From DYGX01 sp035325905 (GTDB taxonomy: Bacteria > Chloroflexota > Anaerolineae > Aggregatilineales > Aggregatilineaceae), in contig DAOKYY010000005.1 of NCBI GenBank assembly GCA_035325905.1, positions 1 to 64,000 on the forward strand: a stretch of 64,000 bases of DNA, given 5' to 3'. Within the stretch, counting starts at the first letter, position 1; each line of letters opens with the position of its first letter. This document shows, one piece after another, positions 44,901 through 54,993 of the stretch. The translations under genes were made by a program, and so were the position numbers. The notes below the pieces were generated by a model. It saw nothing but the letters and a program-made list of their open reading frames with translations, searched no databases and was not told where the DNA came from.

Positions 44901-47170
44901 GCGGCAAGAAAGCGGGCGACGTGCGGCGCATCCTGGGCGACGGTTTCTACGAGTTCAGCTATATCCGCCTGTGGTGGCCGATGCAGGAATACTTCAACCT
45001 GACCTACGACCGGGTCGCCAACGTCTTCAGCACCAGCGACGACAACCTCGCGTCGAAATACTATCGCGAGGGCCTGTTCGACATCTGGTGGGATCGCGAC
45101 TACAGCGCCTACGCCCAGGCGATGTGCATCGAGAGCAAGCAGCCGCGCTGCGACGCCGAGGCGGACCTGGGCGAGACGCCGGAAGACCGCGCGCGCTATC
45201 GCGCCGCCTGCGAGTCGGCGGTAGTCGCGGAATGCCGGGGCGACCAGCGGTTCGCGGCCAACAACTGGCCGGTGTCGGACCGAATGTATTTCTTCGTGGA
45301 CAAGTCCATCGCGGCGCAGGTGTGGGACGCGGGCATCGGTTCCAGCAGCGTGGATATTCGCGAGCCGGAATACGCCGAGGACCAGGTCTACCGCCCGATC
45401 CCGGCGGCGGCGGTGTGGGGGCAGGCGGCCGGGCTGATGGGGCCGCGCGATATCGCGATCAACGGCGACGGCCTGCTCTACCTGACCGATACCGAGAACA
45501 ACCGCGTGCTGGTCTTCGGGCCGGGGGGCGAGGTCGTCCAGCGGATCGGCGCGGAGCCGGGCGGGACCGCCGAAGACGGCGCGCTGCGCCAGCCCTGGGG
45601 CGTCGCTATCGCGCCCGATGGCGAAGTCTACGTCGCGGACACGTGGAACCACCGCGTCCAGGTTTTCAGTTCTGAAGGTGAATTCCTGCGCGCGTGGGGC
45701 CACGAGGGAATCGTCTCGCAGGACGCGTCCGAGTTCGCCTTCTGGGGACCGCGTGATGTGGCGATCGGGCCGGACGGTAACGTGTACGTGGCCGACACCG
45801 GCAACAAGCGCGTGCGCGTTTACACGCCGGAGGGCGACTTCGTCCGCGACATCGGCGGCGCGGGCGCGGGCCTGGGCCAGCTTGACGAGCCGGTCGGGCT
45901 GGCGTTCCACCCGACGACCGGCGATCTGTACGTGGCCGACACGTGGAACAAGCGCATCCAGGTCTTTGACCCGACCGGGCTGCCGCTGCGGACGTGGACG
46001 GTCAACATGTGGCACACCAACCGCCAGTCGTACAACCGGCCGTATCTTGCGATCAACCCCGCTGGCACGCTGGTCTACGTGACCGATATGGACGACCGCC
46101 ATCGCATCGTGGCGTACTCGCTGGACGGCGTCCCGGTGTTGTCCTTCAACCTGCCCAAGGACCTCGAAGCGGGCGTGCTGGAGATCCGCTCTCCGGCCGG
46201 GCTGGCGTTCGACGCCGAGGGACGGCTGTACGTGGTGGACGCCGAGCAGGGCCAGCCGCGCATCGTGATCTTCAACGCGACGGACGTGGGCAGCGCGGCG
46301 GGCGGTGCGGAGATGGTCCTGCCACCGGGTGAGGGCGGCGCGAGCGAGCCGATCATCGTCCCGCAGGATGAGCAAGACCAGTCGGGCGCGGGCGACGCGG
46401 TCGGCGCGCTGCCGCCGCTGGAGCAGGCGGGCGACTGGCTGCCGATTGCGCTGGCCGTCAACGGCGTCCCGGCGGTTTTCGTGCCGGAGGGCTGCTTCCC
46501 GATGGGCGAGGCCGGGACCCAGGTTTGCCTGAACGCGTTCTGGCTCGGCCAGACCGAAGTGACCAACGCGCAGTACGCGGCCTGCGTCGAGGCGGGCGCG
46601 TGCGCGCCGCCGCTCGACCGCGCCGAGTACGACGATCCGGCGCTGGCCGGCGCGCCGGTTGTGCACATCCCCTGGAGCGCGGCGCAGGCGTATGCCGCGT
46701 GGATCGGCGGGGCGCTGCCGACCGAGGCCCAGTGGGAATACGCGGCGCGTGGCCCGGAGGGGTCGCTCTATCCCTGGGGCGATGACACGCCGAGCTGCGA
46801 CCTGGCGAACATGACCGGCTGCGGCGGGCTGCAAGCGGTTGGTCCCGCGATCCGGCGCGCGGGCGCGTCGTGGGCCGGGGCGCTGGACCTGTCTGGCAGC
46901 GTCTGGGAATGGACCTCGGACTGGGCCGACGACACGTATTACGCCTCGCTGGAAGACGGCGTGGTCGATCCGCCGGGGCCAGCGGAAGGCACGCTGCGCG
47001 TCGTGCGCGGCGGCTCGTGGAGCGACCCGGCGGCGCTGATGCAGTCTACCGCCCGCGCCCACCGCAACCCGGACGACGGCTACGCGACGGTCGGCTTTCG
47101 CGTGGTGCTGCCGGTCGATCCCGCGCCCGGCGGCCCGGCGGTTGACCTGACGGAAGAGGCCGTGGGGTAA
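41933..47170 (+). CDS. TIGR03663-type membrane protein fused to NHL beta-propeller and SUMF1-like domain
   Basis: The 1,745-residue protein has three modules. Residues 1 to about 1,000 are a polytopic TIGR03663-like domain with the two hallmarks I recall for the family: the DE dipeptide (Asp60-Glu61 in MSHDESLHTYY) and HGP (residues 84-86). Residues about 1156-1453 hold at least five NHL repeats (YVADTWNHRVQVF, YVADTGNKRVRVY, YVADTWNKRIQVF and others), forming a beta-propeller. Residues about 1511-1728 are a formylglycine-generating-enzyme/SUMF1-like domain (GQTEVTNAQYAACV, PTEAQWEYAARG, WEWTSDW, VRGGSWSD, GFRVV). The cysteine pair needed for FGE activity is absent from the RGGSW region. The ATG at 41933 begins MATRDETYG; a GTG five codons earlier is possible. 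TIGR03663 genes are typically found with Chlor_Arch_YYY genes, as here. Confidence 0.88.
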   Translation: MATRDETYGLPETATREAAVSRLLARAYTLNWEVIAYAAILALALVTRFVDLGTRVMSHDESLHTYYSWRLYEFGEFQHTPLMHGPLLFHMTALAYFLFGDNDFTARLYPALLGVLIVMFPALFRRWLGRLGALAASIMLLISPQLLYYNRYIRHDTPTIFFALVLVYAVMQYIDGRPVRRPGWILLVAVGLVGMLASKEVAFIYIALFGSFLTLYWLLRVAQDVGIQRPAPDDATWQPPRLQLVFGHLILAAAVGVLALTLGAFLRQALAPILWLPSALWIQAPLFLALWAPLAASGLIRRGRGGAAGAIMQGLASGRSALLVIVAGAILGGILALLVIVAIDVIKPDTIWTQTTVLSATDQASGINGTKEYAVSTGFDAAMAVRLLTWVGLPTLLILFVVFLSAVFNFPGTLPIPWRELLLVLLIAALVAGLLIMFERRSFVSETTTQPFAADPTASTAHADGAYDNTPIWVAWGAGLLATVVVLATRFLTGLWDFFNRQPVFDVLIVIGTLILPWLTAFPLYWAGYNLENYNSQTQEGADTVRAAFVALVPFLAVSTAAGVSWNWRRWLPVAAIFTGIFAFFFTTVFSNQDGLVTGAIGSLGYWLEQQEVRRGSQPQYYYVLTQLPVYEYLPVIGALGASISGLGIFWRWRRDRRLAAREAAWAAEDSTPVDPAGTVPTLADPHATQFSDAAATQALPLDGPPDLPGEAVEPPPSVVRYSGTRSRLLRPYDAVEEARHRHDDPEWIGALPFLGMVGYWGIMMLLALSIAGEKMPWLTTHLTVPLILAAGWWFGRIASGLRPAALREGSGWALWVAIPVGLVALAHIVLQLWGANTPFSGRKPEDLAASGTWLAAMLVFLGALYVIGRFGRAVGRDQLARMIGVVAFTLLAVLTARTAVLAAFINYDYATEYLVYAHAAPAIKTVLGEIDRIAAITNEGDTMRIVFDDESSWPYTWYFRDYTNYGYLRGEAGSVDPATLDGARVVVVGGKKAGDVRRILGDGFYEFSYIRLWWPMQEYFNLTYDRVANVFSTSDDNLASKYYREGLFDIWWDRDYSAYAQAMCIESKQPRCDAEADLGETPEDRARYRAACESAVVAECRGDQRFAANNWPVSDRMYFFVDKSIAAQVWDAGIGSSSVDIREPEYAEDQVYRPIPAAAVWGQAAGLMGPRDIAINGDGLLYLTDTENNRVLVFGPGGEVVQRIGAEPGGTAEDGALRQPWGVAIAPDGEVYVADTWNHRVQVFSSEGEFLRAWGHEGIVSQDASEFAFWGPRDVAIGPDGNVYVADTGNKRVRVYTPEGDFVRDIGGAGAGLGQLDEPVGLAFHPTTGDLYVADTWNKRIQVFDPTGLPLRTWTVNMWHTNRQSYNRPYLAINPAGTLVYVTDMDDRHRIVAYSLDGVPVLSFNLPKDLEAGVLEIRSPAGLAFDAEGRLYVVDAEQGQPRIVIFNATDVGSAAGGAEMVLPPGEGGASEPIIVPQDEQDQSGAGDAVGALPPLEQAGDWLPIALAVNGVPAVFVPEGCFPMGEAGTQVCLNAFWLGQTEVTNAQYAACVEAGACAPPLDRAEYDDPALAGAPVVHIPWSAAQAYAAWIGGALPTEAQWEYAARGPEGSLYPWGDDTPSCDLANMTGCGGLQAVGPAIRRAGASWAGALDLSGSVWEWTSDWADDTYYASLEDGVVDPPGPAEGTLRVVRGGSWSDPAALMQSTARAHRNPDDGYATVGFRVVLPVDPAPGGPAVDLTEEAVG

Positions 47171-47182
47171 ATCACAGGCGGG

Positions 47183-47977
47183 TCAGCCCTTCACATACGA
47201 CAGCTTCTCCGCGATCAGCCCGTCGCGCAGGGTGTAGAGGTCGACGCCGCGCACGTGCCCGGCGGACCCGTCTGCGCCGGTCCAGTGATAGACCCAGCGC
47301 ATGACGCAACGATCGCCCGCGCCCAGAATCTCCTCGATTTCGATCCTCGTGTGCGGCGCTGCCTCGAAGAAACGCTCCCAGAACGCGCGGACGGCGGCTT
47401 GCCCCTCGTAGCGCGCGCCATCCGGCGGCGGGACTGTGTTCTCGAACACGCAGTCCGGCGTCATCAAGCCCATCATCGTATCCAGCTCGCGAGCGTTCAG
47501 CGCCTGGTTGAACGCGATCACGACGCTCACCGCCTCATCGTTCGCTAGCGTCGCCGCAATCGGCGCGGGCGCGCCCTCCGTCACGATCTCGAAGCCGCTG
47601 CGGATCGTCACGGCGTCGCGCAGCGTGACGAAGACCGAGCAGTATTTCTCCTGGCTGATCTCGATCGCGCGTCGGGCTTTCGCCGCGCTGAGCGCCTGAC
47701 CCCGGAACTCGTACCGGATGTCGATCTCGCGGAAGCGCCAGGGCGCGGCGTCGTCCTGCGTGCTCTGCGCCGTGACGCGCAGGCCCGTGACCGGCTGCCG
47801 CTGTTTCCTGAGGATATGGAGCACATCCCACGCGGCGCAGCCGATCAGACTGAGCGGGAGCAGGTCCGAGCCGTTGACGCCGCGCGGCTGCGTCATGATG
47901 ATCGGGAACCGGTTACGATCGCGCAGCAGAAGCACGCTGCCTGAAACCCAATCCGCCTGCACAACATTGATGGTCAC
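47183..47977 (-). CDS. OsmC-like domain fused to SnoaL/NTF2-like domain
   Basis: The 264-residue product combines two small folds. Residues 1 to about 135 are OsmC-like, with LLPLSLIGCAAWDVLHIL carrying the first reactive Cys; the second position is in ISQEKYCSVFVTL. Residues about 140-264 are SnoaL/NTF2-like, with ANDEAVSVVIAFNQALNARELDTMM and CVMRWVYHWTGADG. OsmC-like proteins act on peroxides or thiol esters, while SnoaL-like domains are small binding or isomerase folds. The fusion's substrate is unknown. The start is GTG 47977 after GGGAGGG; the longer frame to 48112 is rejected. It is convergent with the TIGR03663-type gene, 12 bp away. An extended -10 (TGCTACGAT) lies at 48057-48049. 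Confidence 0.8.
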   Translation of the reverse strand: MTINVVQADWVSGSVLLLRDRNRFPIIMTQPRGVNGSDLLPLSLIGCAAWDVLHILRKQRQPVTGLRVTAQSTQDDAAPWRFREIDIRYEFRGQALSAAKARRAIEISQEKYCSVFVTLRDAVTIRSGFEIVTEGAPAPIAATLANDEAVSVVIAFNQALNARELDTMMGLMTPDCVFENTVPPPDGARYEGQAAVRAFWERFFEAAPHTRIEIEEILGAGDRCVMRWVYHWTGADGSAGHVRGVDLYTLRDGLIAEKLSYVKG

Positions 47978-48105
47978 GGCGCCCTCCCGAAGGGTCTCCC
48001 GGCGCCCGGCTGGGGTGGGGCGCCGCTCGTTGGCTAGAGGTACCGAACATCGTAGCACAAAAGCGCCGCTGATCAGTCGCCGCGCCGGGATTTCGCGCGG
48101 CGCAG

Positions 48106-48134
48106 TTGACACTGCCCGGTTTTTCCCGTAGCAT
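48106..48134 (+). promoter_or_regulatory. Promoter of the proS leader
   Basis: A perfect TTGACA (48106-48111), a 17-bp spacer and TAGCAT (48129-48134). Exactly 7 nt follow before the ATG of a small ORF, so the transcript may begin at that codon. Confidence 0.75.
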
Positions 48135-48141
48135 GAGGGGC

Positions 48142-48231
48142 ATGATCAACACCGTGAAGATTATACTGTGCAGCCCCATCCCTAGCTGCGTCCATAGCAG
48201 CGCCACCCAGCGGGGAGCGTCTGTGAGGTGA
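48142..48231 (+). CDS. Putative leaderless leader peptide of proS (29 aa)
   Basis: ATG at 48142 lies 7 nt after the -10 box, the same distance as at two other probable leaderless genes here. The 29-codon frame begins MINTVKIILCSPIPS, with proline codons CCC (48175-48177) and CCT (48181-48183), and stops with TGA at 48229-48231. The stop abuts the left arm of the antiterminator stem (48232-48242). A ribosome that reaches the stop would cover that arm; one stalled at the proline codons would not. Two proline codons are few for a classic attenuator peptide, so translation of this ORF remains to be shown. Confidence 0.4.
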   Translation: MINTVKIILCSPIPSCVHSSATQRGASVR

Positions 48232-48305
48232 CGCCTGGGGCGGGGCTGTCCGACCGGCACAGGGTTTCGCCCCGGCGTTCGGCCTCTTCCCGACGCCGGT
48301 TTTTT
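48217..48305 (+). promoter_or_regulatory. Putative transcription attenuator in the proS leader
   Basis: Three stems can be drawn. The first is GCGTC (48217-48221) with GACGC (48230-48234). The second, an antiterminator, pairs 48232-48242 (CGCCTGGGGCG) with 48268-48277 (CGCCCCGGCG). The third is a terminator pairing 48272-48282 with 48290-48299 (CCGGCG...CGCCGG), followed by T6 at 48300-48305. The second and third share 48272-48277 and exclude each other. This is the arrangement of leader attenuation for an aminoacyl-tRNA synthetase gene. The T-box consensus is not present. Confidence 0.55.
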
Positions 48306-48387
48306 GTCTCTGGGGGGTGGCTCGCGGCAGCCGCCCGCCTGCGGAGCGCGCCGCCGCGCCGCCTGCCGTGCCTTCAAGGAGGACTCG

Positions 48388-50112
48388 ATGCGACTGGGCG
48401 AGCTTTTTACCCGCACGCTGCGCGACGCCCCGGCGGACGCCGAGCTGCCGAGCCACCGGCTGGCCGTGCGCGCCGGGCTGGTGCGCCCCATAGCCGCCGG
48501 AATCTACGCGCTGATGCCGCTCGGCTGGCGCGTGATGCGGCGGATCGAAGCGATTCTGCGCGAGGAAATGGACGCGCTCGGCGGCCAGGAAGTGCGCCTG
48601 CCGGTCGTGCAACCGGCTGAGGTCTGGCAAATCACCGGGCGCTGGGAAACGTTCGGCCTGGCCCTGCAAACGTTCCGCAGCGACGCCGGGCGCGATTACG
48701 CGCTGGGGCCGACGCATGAGGACGTGGTCGCGGTCATCGCCGCGCGCGAGATCGACAGCTACAAGCAGCTTCCGCAGCATCTCTACCAGATTCAGACGAA
48801 GTATCGCAACGAGTCGCGCCCGCGCGGGGGCCTGCTGCGCCTGCGCGAGTTCACCATGAAGGACGCCTACTCGCTCCACGCCGACGCCGCCGATCTCGAT
48901 CGCTTCTTCGAGGCCATGCGCGCCGCCTACATGCGGATATTCACGCGGGCCGGGCTGAGCGCGATCCCGGTCGAAGCCGATTCCGGCGCGATGGGCGGCG
49001 GCGACAGCGTCGAGTTCCTGGTCCCGCATGACGACGGTGAAGCGGTCTTTGTCACCTGCGACGCCTGCGACTACGCGGCGAACCTCGAAGTAGCGACCTT
49101 CGCGCTCGACATACCGCCGGAAACTTCCCCGCAGCCGCTGGAGAAGCTAGCGACGCCGGGCTGCGAGACGATTCAGGACGTGGCAACCTTCGTCGGCGTG
49201 CCGACGGCGCAGACGCTCAAAGCGGTGTTCTTCGCGCAGGAGCGACCGCACGCGGACGCGCGGCTGGTGTTCGCCGTGATTCGCGGCGACCTGGAGGTGA
49301 ACGAGACGAAGCTGCTCAACGCGATCGGCGGCGGAGAGCTACGCCCGGCGACCGACGACGAGATCCGCGCGGTGGGCGCGGTGCCGGGCTACGCCAGCCC
49401 GCTGGGGCTGGACGAGCGCGTGCTGGTCGTGGCTGACCGCTCGGTGCGGGCCGGGGCCAACTTTGTCGCCGGAGCGAACGAGGCGGGCTACCACGTCACC
49501 GGGCTGAACATCCCACGCGACTGGACGCCGGGCTTTGAGACCGACATCGCGCAGGCGGAAAACGGGGCGCGGTGCGCGCGCTGCGACGGCGGGCGGCTGC
49601 GCCTGACGCGCGCGATCGAGGTCGGCCACCTGTTCAAGCTCGGCACGCGCTACAGCGAGCCGGTGAGCATGCTGTATCAGGCCGAGGACGGCGCGCTGCG
49701 TCCGGTTGTCATGGGCAGCTACGGCATCGGGCTGGAGCGGCTGATGGCGGCGGTGATCGAGGCGCACCATGATGAGTGGGGCATCGTCTGGCCGCCGAGC
49801 CTCGCGCCGTACGACGCGCATATCGTGGCGCTGGGCAAGGAGCCGCCGATTGCGGACCTCGCCGCGCGACTGGCGGGCGACCTCGAAGCCGCCGGGTTCG
49901 CCGTGCTGCTTGACGACCGGGCCGAGTCGCCGGGCGTCAAGTTCGCCGACGCCGACCTGATCGGCGCGCCGCTGCGCCTGACGGTCAGCCAGAAGGCGCT
50001 GGACCGGGGCGGGGTCGAGGCCAGGTGGCGCGACGCTTCGGAGCGCACGATTGTCGCGCCGGAGGCGGTCGCGGCCCTGCTGCGCGAGCGCGGAGCGCAG
50101 CGGGAGTCGTAG
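48388..50112 (+). CDS. proS: Prolyl-tRNA synthetase
   Basis: The 574-residue protein is the bacterial-type class II enzyme that charges tRNA-Pro. Motif 2 is clear in YRNESRPRGGLLRLREFTMKDAYS and motif 3 in GSYGIGLERLMAAVIE. An INS-type editing domain lies between them (about residues 230-400, with TLKAVFFAQERPHADARLV and GDLEVNETKL). An anticodon-binding domain forms the last roughly 100 residues. Length matches bacterial ProRS. The ATG at 48388 follows AAGGAGGA; the upstream frame to 48304 is leader RNA. Expression is probably controlled by the attenuator just upstream. It heads the translation gene cluster. Confidence 0.96.
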   Translation: MRLGELFTRTLRDAPADAELPSHRLAVRAGLVRPIAAGIYALMPLGWRVMRRIEAILREEMDALGGQEVRLPVVQPAEVWQITGRWETFGLALQTFRSDAGRDYALGPTHEDVVAVIAAREIDSYKQLPQHLYQIQTKYRNESRPRGGLLRLREFTMKDAYSLHADAADLDRFFEAMRAAYMRIFTRAGLSAIPVEADSGAMGGGDSVEFLVPHDDGEAVFVTCDACDYAANLEVATFALDIPPETSPQPLEKLATPGCETIQDVATFVGVPTAQTLKAVFFAQERPHADARLVFAVIRGDLEVNETKLLNAIGGGELRPATDDEIRAVGAVPGYASPLGLDERVLVVADRSVRAGANFVAGANEAGYHVTGLNIPRDWTPGFETDIAQAENGARCARCDGGRLRLTRAIEVGHLFKLGTRYSEPVSMLYQAEDGALRPVVMGSYGIGLERLMAAVIEAHHDEWGIVWPPSLAPYDAHIVALGKEPPIADLAARLAGDLEAAGFAVLLDDRAESPGVKFADADLIGAPLRLTVSQKALDRGGVEARWRDASERTIVAPEAVAALLRERGAQRES

Positions 50113-50147
50113 CGCACAGCTTGCTGCACGCCAGGCGAGACACGCTC

Positions 50148-50176
50148 TTGCGAAGCGCCGGGCGCTGTGGTATACT
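50148..50176 (+). promoter_or_regulatory. Promoter of the nusA operon
   Basis: TTGCGA (50148-50153), 17-bp spacer, extended -10 TGGTATACT (TATACT at 50171-50176). It lies 36 nt after the proS stop codon, separating nusA expression from proS. Confidence 0.7.
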
Positions 50177-50202
50177 CAAGTCACTTAGCTGAAGAACCCA
50201 AC

Positions 50203-50231
50203 ACGAAAAGTGGGCAACCCCCACTTTTCGT
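50203..50231 (+). promoter_or_regulatory. Conserved-looking leader hairpin before nusA
   Basis: ACGAAAAGTGGG (50203-50214), loop CAACC, CCCACTTTTCGT (50220-50231): a perfect 12-bp stem, 67 nt before the nusA ATG. Hairpins of the type AAAAGTGGG...CCCACTTTT are familiar in front of rimP-nusA operons in many bacteria. Here rimP is absent and the hairpin stands directly before nusA. There is a T4 within the right arm but no T-tract after it, so it is not an ordinary terminator. Confidence 0.6.
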
Positions 50232-50298
50232 TGTATATGCCCATTTTAGAACCCATCCGCACGCAGAGGAACAGGAGTCCGGCAGGACAGAAAACGCG

Positions 50299-52203
<1,905 letters not shown>

Positions 52204-52212
52204 CGGCGCTCG

Positions 52213-52509
52213 ATGGCGAAGCGAGGCGCTCAGCCCCAGCATCGGCGGCGTGTTCCGCAGCGTAGTTGCGTCGTGTGCCGCACGACGGCGGATAAGCGCA
52301 GCCTGACCCGCCTGGTCCGCACGCCGGACGAAGGCGTGCAGGTGGACCCGACCGGCAAGCGCAGCGGGCGCGGCGCGTACCTGTGCGATCAGGTGGCGTG
52401 CTGGGACCGCGCGCTCGCCGGGGAGGCGCTGGCGCAGGCGCTGCGCACGACGCTGACAGACGCGGATCGCGAGCGGATCCGCGCTGCGCGCCCGCCCGAA
52501 CAACCCTGA
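52213..52509 (+). CDS. rnpM: YlxR/RnpM-family RNA-binding protein (DUF448)
   Basis: The 98-residue protein shows the DUF448 signatures RSCVVCRTTADKRSLTRLVR and GRGAYLC, in the family's invariable place between nusA and infB. In Bacillus the homologue binds RNase P RNA and modulates its activity. An Arg-rich start suggests RNA binding here as well. It lies 9 bp after nusA and is certainly in the same operon. Confidence 0.93.
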   Translation: MAKRGAQPQHRRRVPQRSCVVCRTTADKRSLTRLVRTPDEGVQVDPTGKRSGRGAYLCDQVACWDRALAGEALAQALRTTLTDADRERIRAARPPEQP

Positions 52510-52657
52510 TCGCGGCGCGCATTCACACAACCGGGCCAGGCGCTCCCGAACCGCCGCAGCGGAGCGCCGCGCCCAACCATACACAATCGAACCCTGTTTA
52601 ACCCGGAAAGGAGGTTCGCGGCATCTGTCGCCGTCAGACGGCAGAGTCGCTGATCCT

Positions 52658-54445
<1,788 letters not shown>

Positions 54446-54515
54446 CGAACGCTGCCGCTCTGACCGAGGGTAGCGTTCGGGAGCGAGCCAGGAGACCTAA
54501 TCCGTTCCTGGCTCG
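54446..54515 (+). other. Two consecutive hairpins after infB
   Basis: CGAACGCT (54446-54453) pairs with AGCGTTCG (54472-54479), and CGAGCCAGGA (54484-54493) pairs with TCCTGGCTCG (54506-54515). Both stems are perfect. Neither is followed by a T-tract, so they may protect or process the 3' end rather than terminate. Confidence 0.45.
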
Positions 54516-54562
54516 TGTGCTGTTTGCCGTTTGCGCTTCACTGGCGGGGCTGCGACGGGCCA

Positions 54563-54591
54563 TTGGCAGTCGGATGGGCGCGGTGTACATT
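54563..54591 (+). promoter_or_regulatory. Promoter of rbfA
   Basis: TTGGCA (54563-54568), 17-bp spacer, TACATT (54586-54591), 33 nt before the rbfA start. It divides the translation cluster into two transcription units. Confidence 0.65.
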
Positions 54592-54624
54592 CTAGAGTAG
54601 GCAGCCCCAGGCAAAGGACAGACC

Positions 54625-54993
54625 ATGACGATCAAACAACAGCGGGTCGCGACGCTGATCCGCAATATCCTCAGCACGCTGCTGATGACCGAAGTAACCG
54701 ACCCGGCGCTGGAGAGCGTGACCGTCACCGACGTCAAGATTGACCGCGAGTTCGAGTACGCCGACGTGTACGTCTACGCGCTGGACGACCAGGCCGAGGT
54801 GATGGCAGGGCTGGCCCGCGCCAACGGCTACCTGCGGCGCGAGCTGGCGCAGCGCGTCCGCCTGCGGAACGTGCCGGTGTTGCATTTCCACTGGGACGTG
54901 GCGATGGAGCGTGGCGAGCGGATCGACAGCCTGCTCCAGTCGCTCGATCTGCCGCCTGAGCCTGCGCCGGAAACCCCGGAGGACGACGAGTAG
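54625..54993 (+). CDS. rbfA: Ribosome-binding factor A
   Basis: The 122-residue protein has the single KH-like RbfA fold, with QQRVATLIRNILSTLL, DPALESVTVTDVKID and the conserved P-x-L-x-F (VPVLHFHWDVAMERGERIDSLL). It binds the 30S subunit for 16S rRNA maturation and cold adaptation. The start follows AAAGGACAG. Its stop codon is immediately followed by the ATG of the DHH phosphoesterase gene, indicating coupling. Confidence 0.95.
   Translation: MTIKQQRVATLIRNILSTLLMTEVTDPALESVTVTDVKIDREFEYADVYVYALDDQAEVMAGLARANGYLRRELAQRVRLRNVPVLHFHWDVAMERGERIDSLLQSLDLPPEPAPETPEDDE

Noticed and set aside
44336..47062. 908-codon open frame antisense to the TIGR03663-type gene
   Set aside because: Shadow of the NHL/SUMF1 coding region; no domain pattern of its own.
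46462..47115. Active formylglycine-generating enzyme
   Set aside because: The two cysteines of the FGE active site are missing from the RGGSW region.
48140..48305. T-box riboswitch upstream of proS
   Set aside because: A terminator and antiterminator are present, but the conserved T-box sequence and bulge are not, and the leader is short for a T-box.
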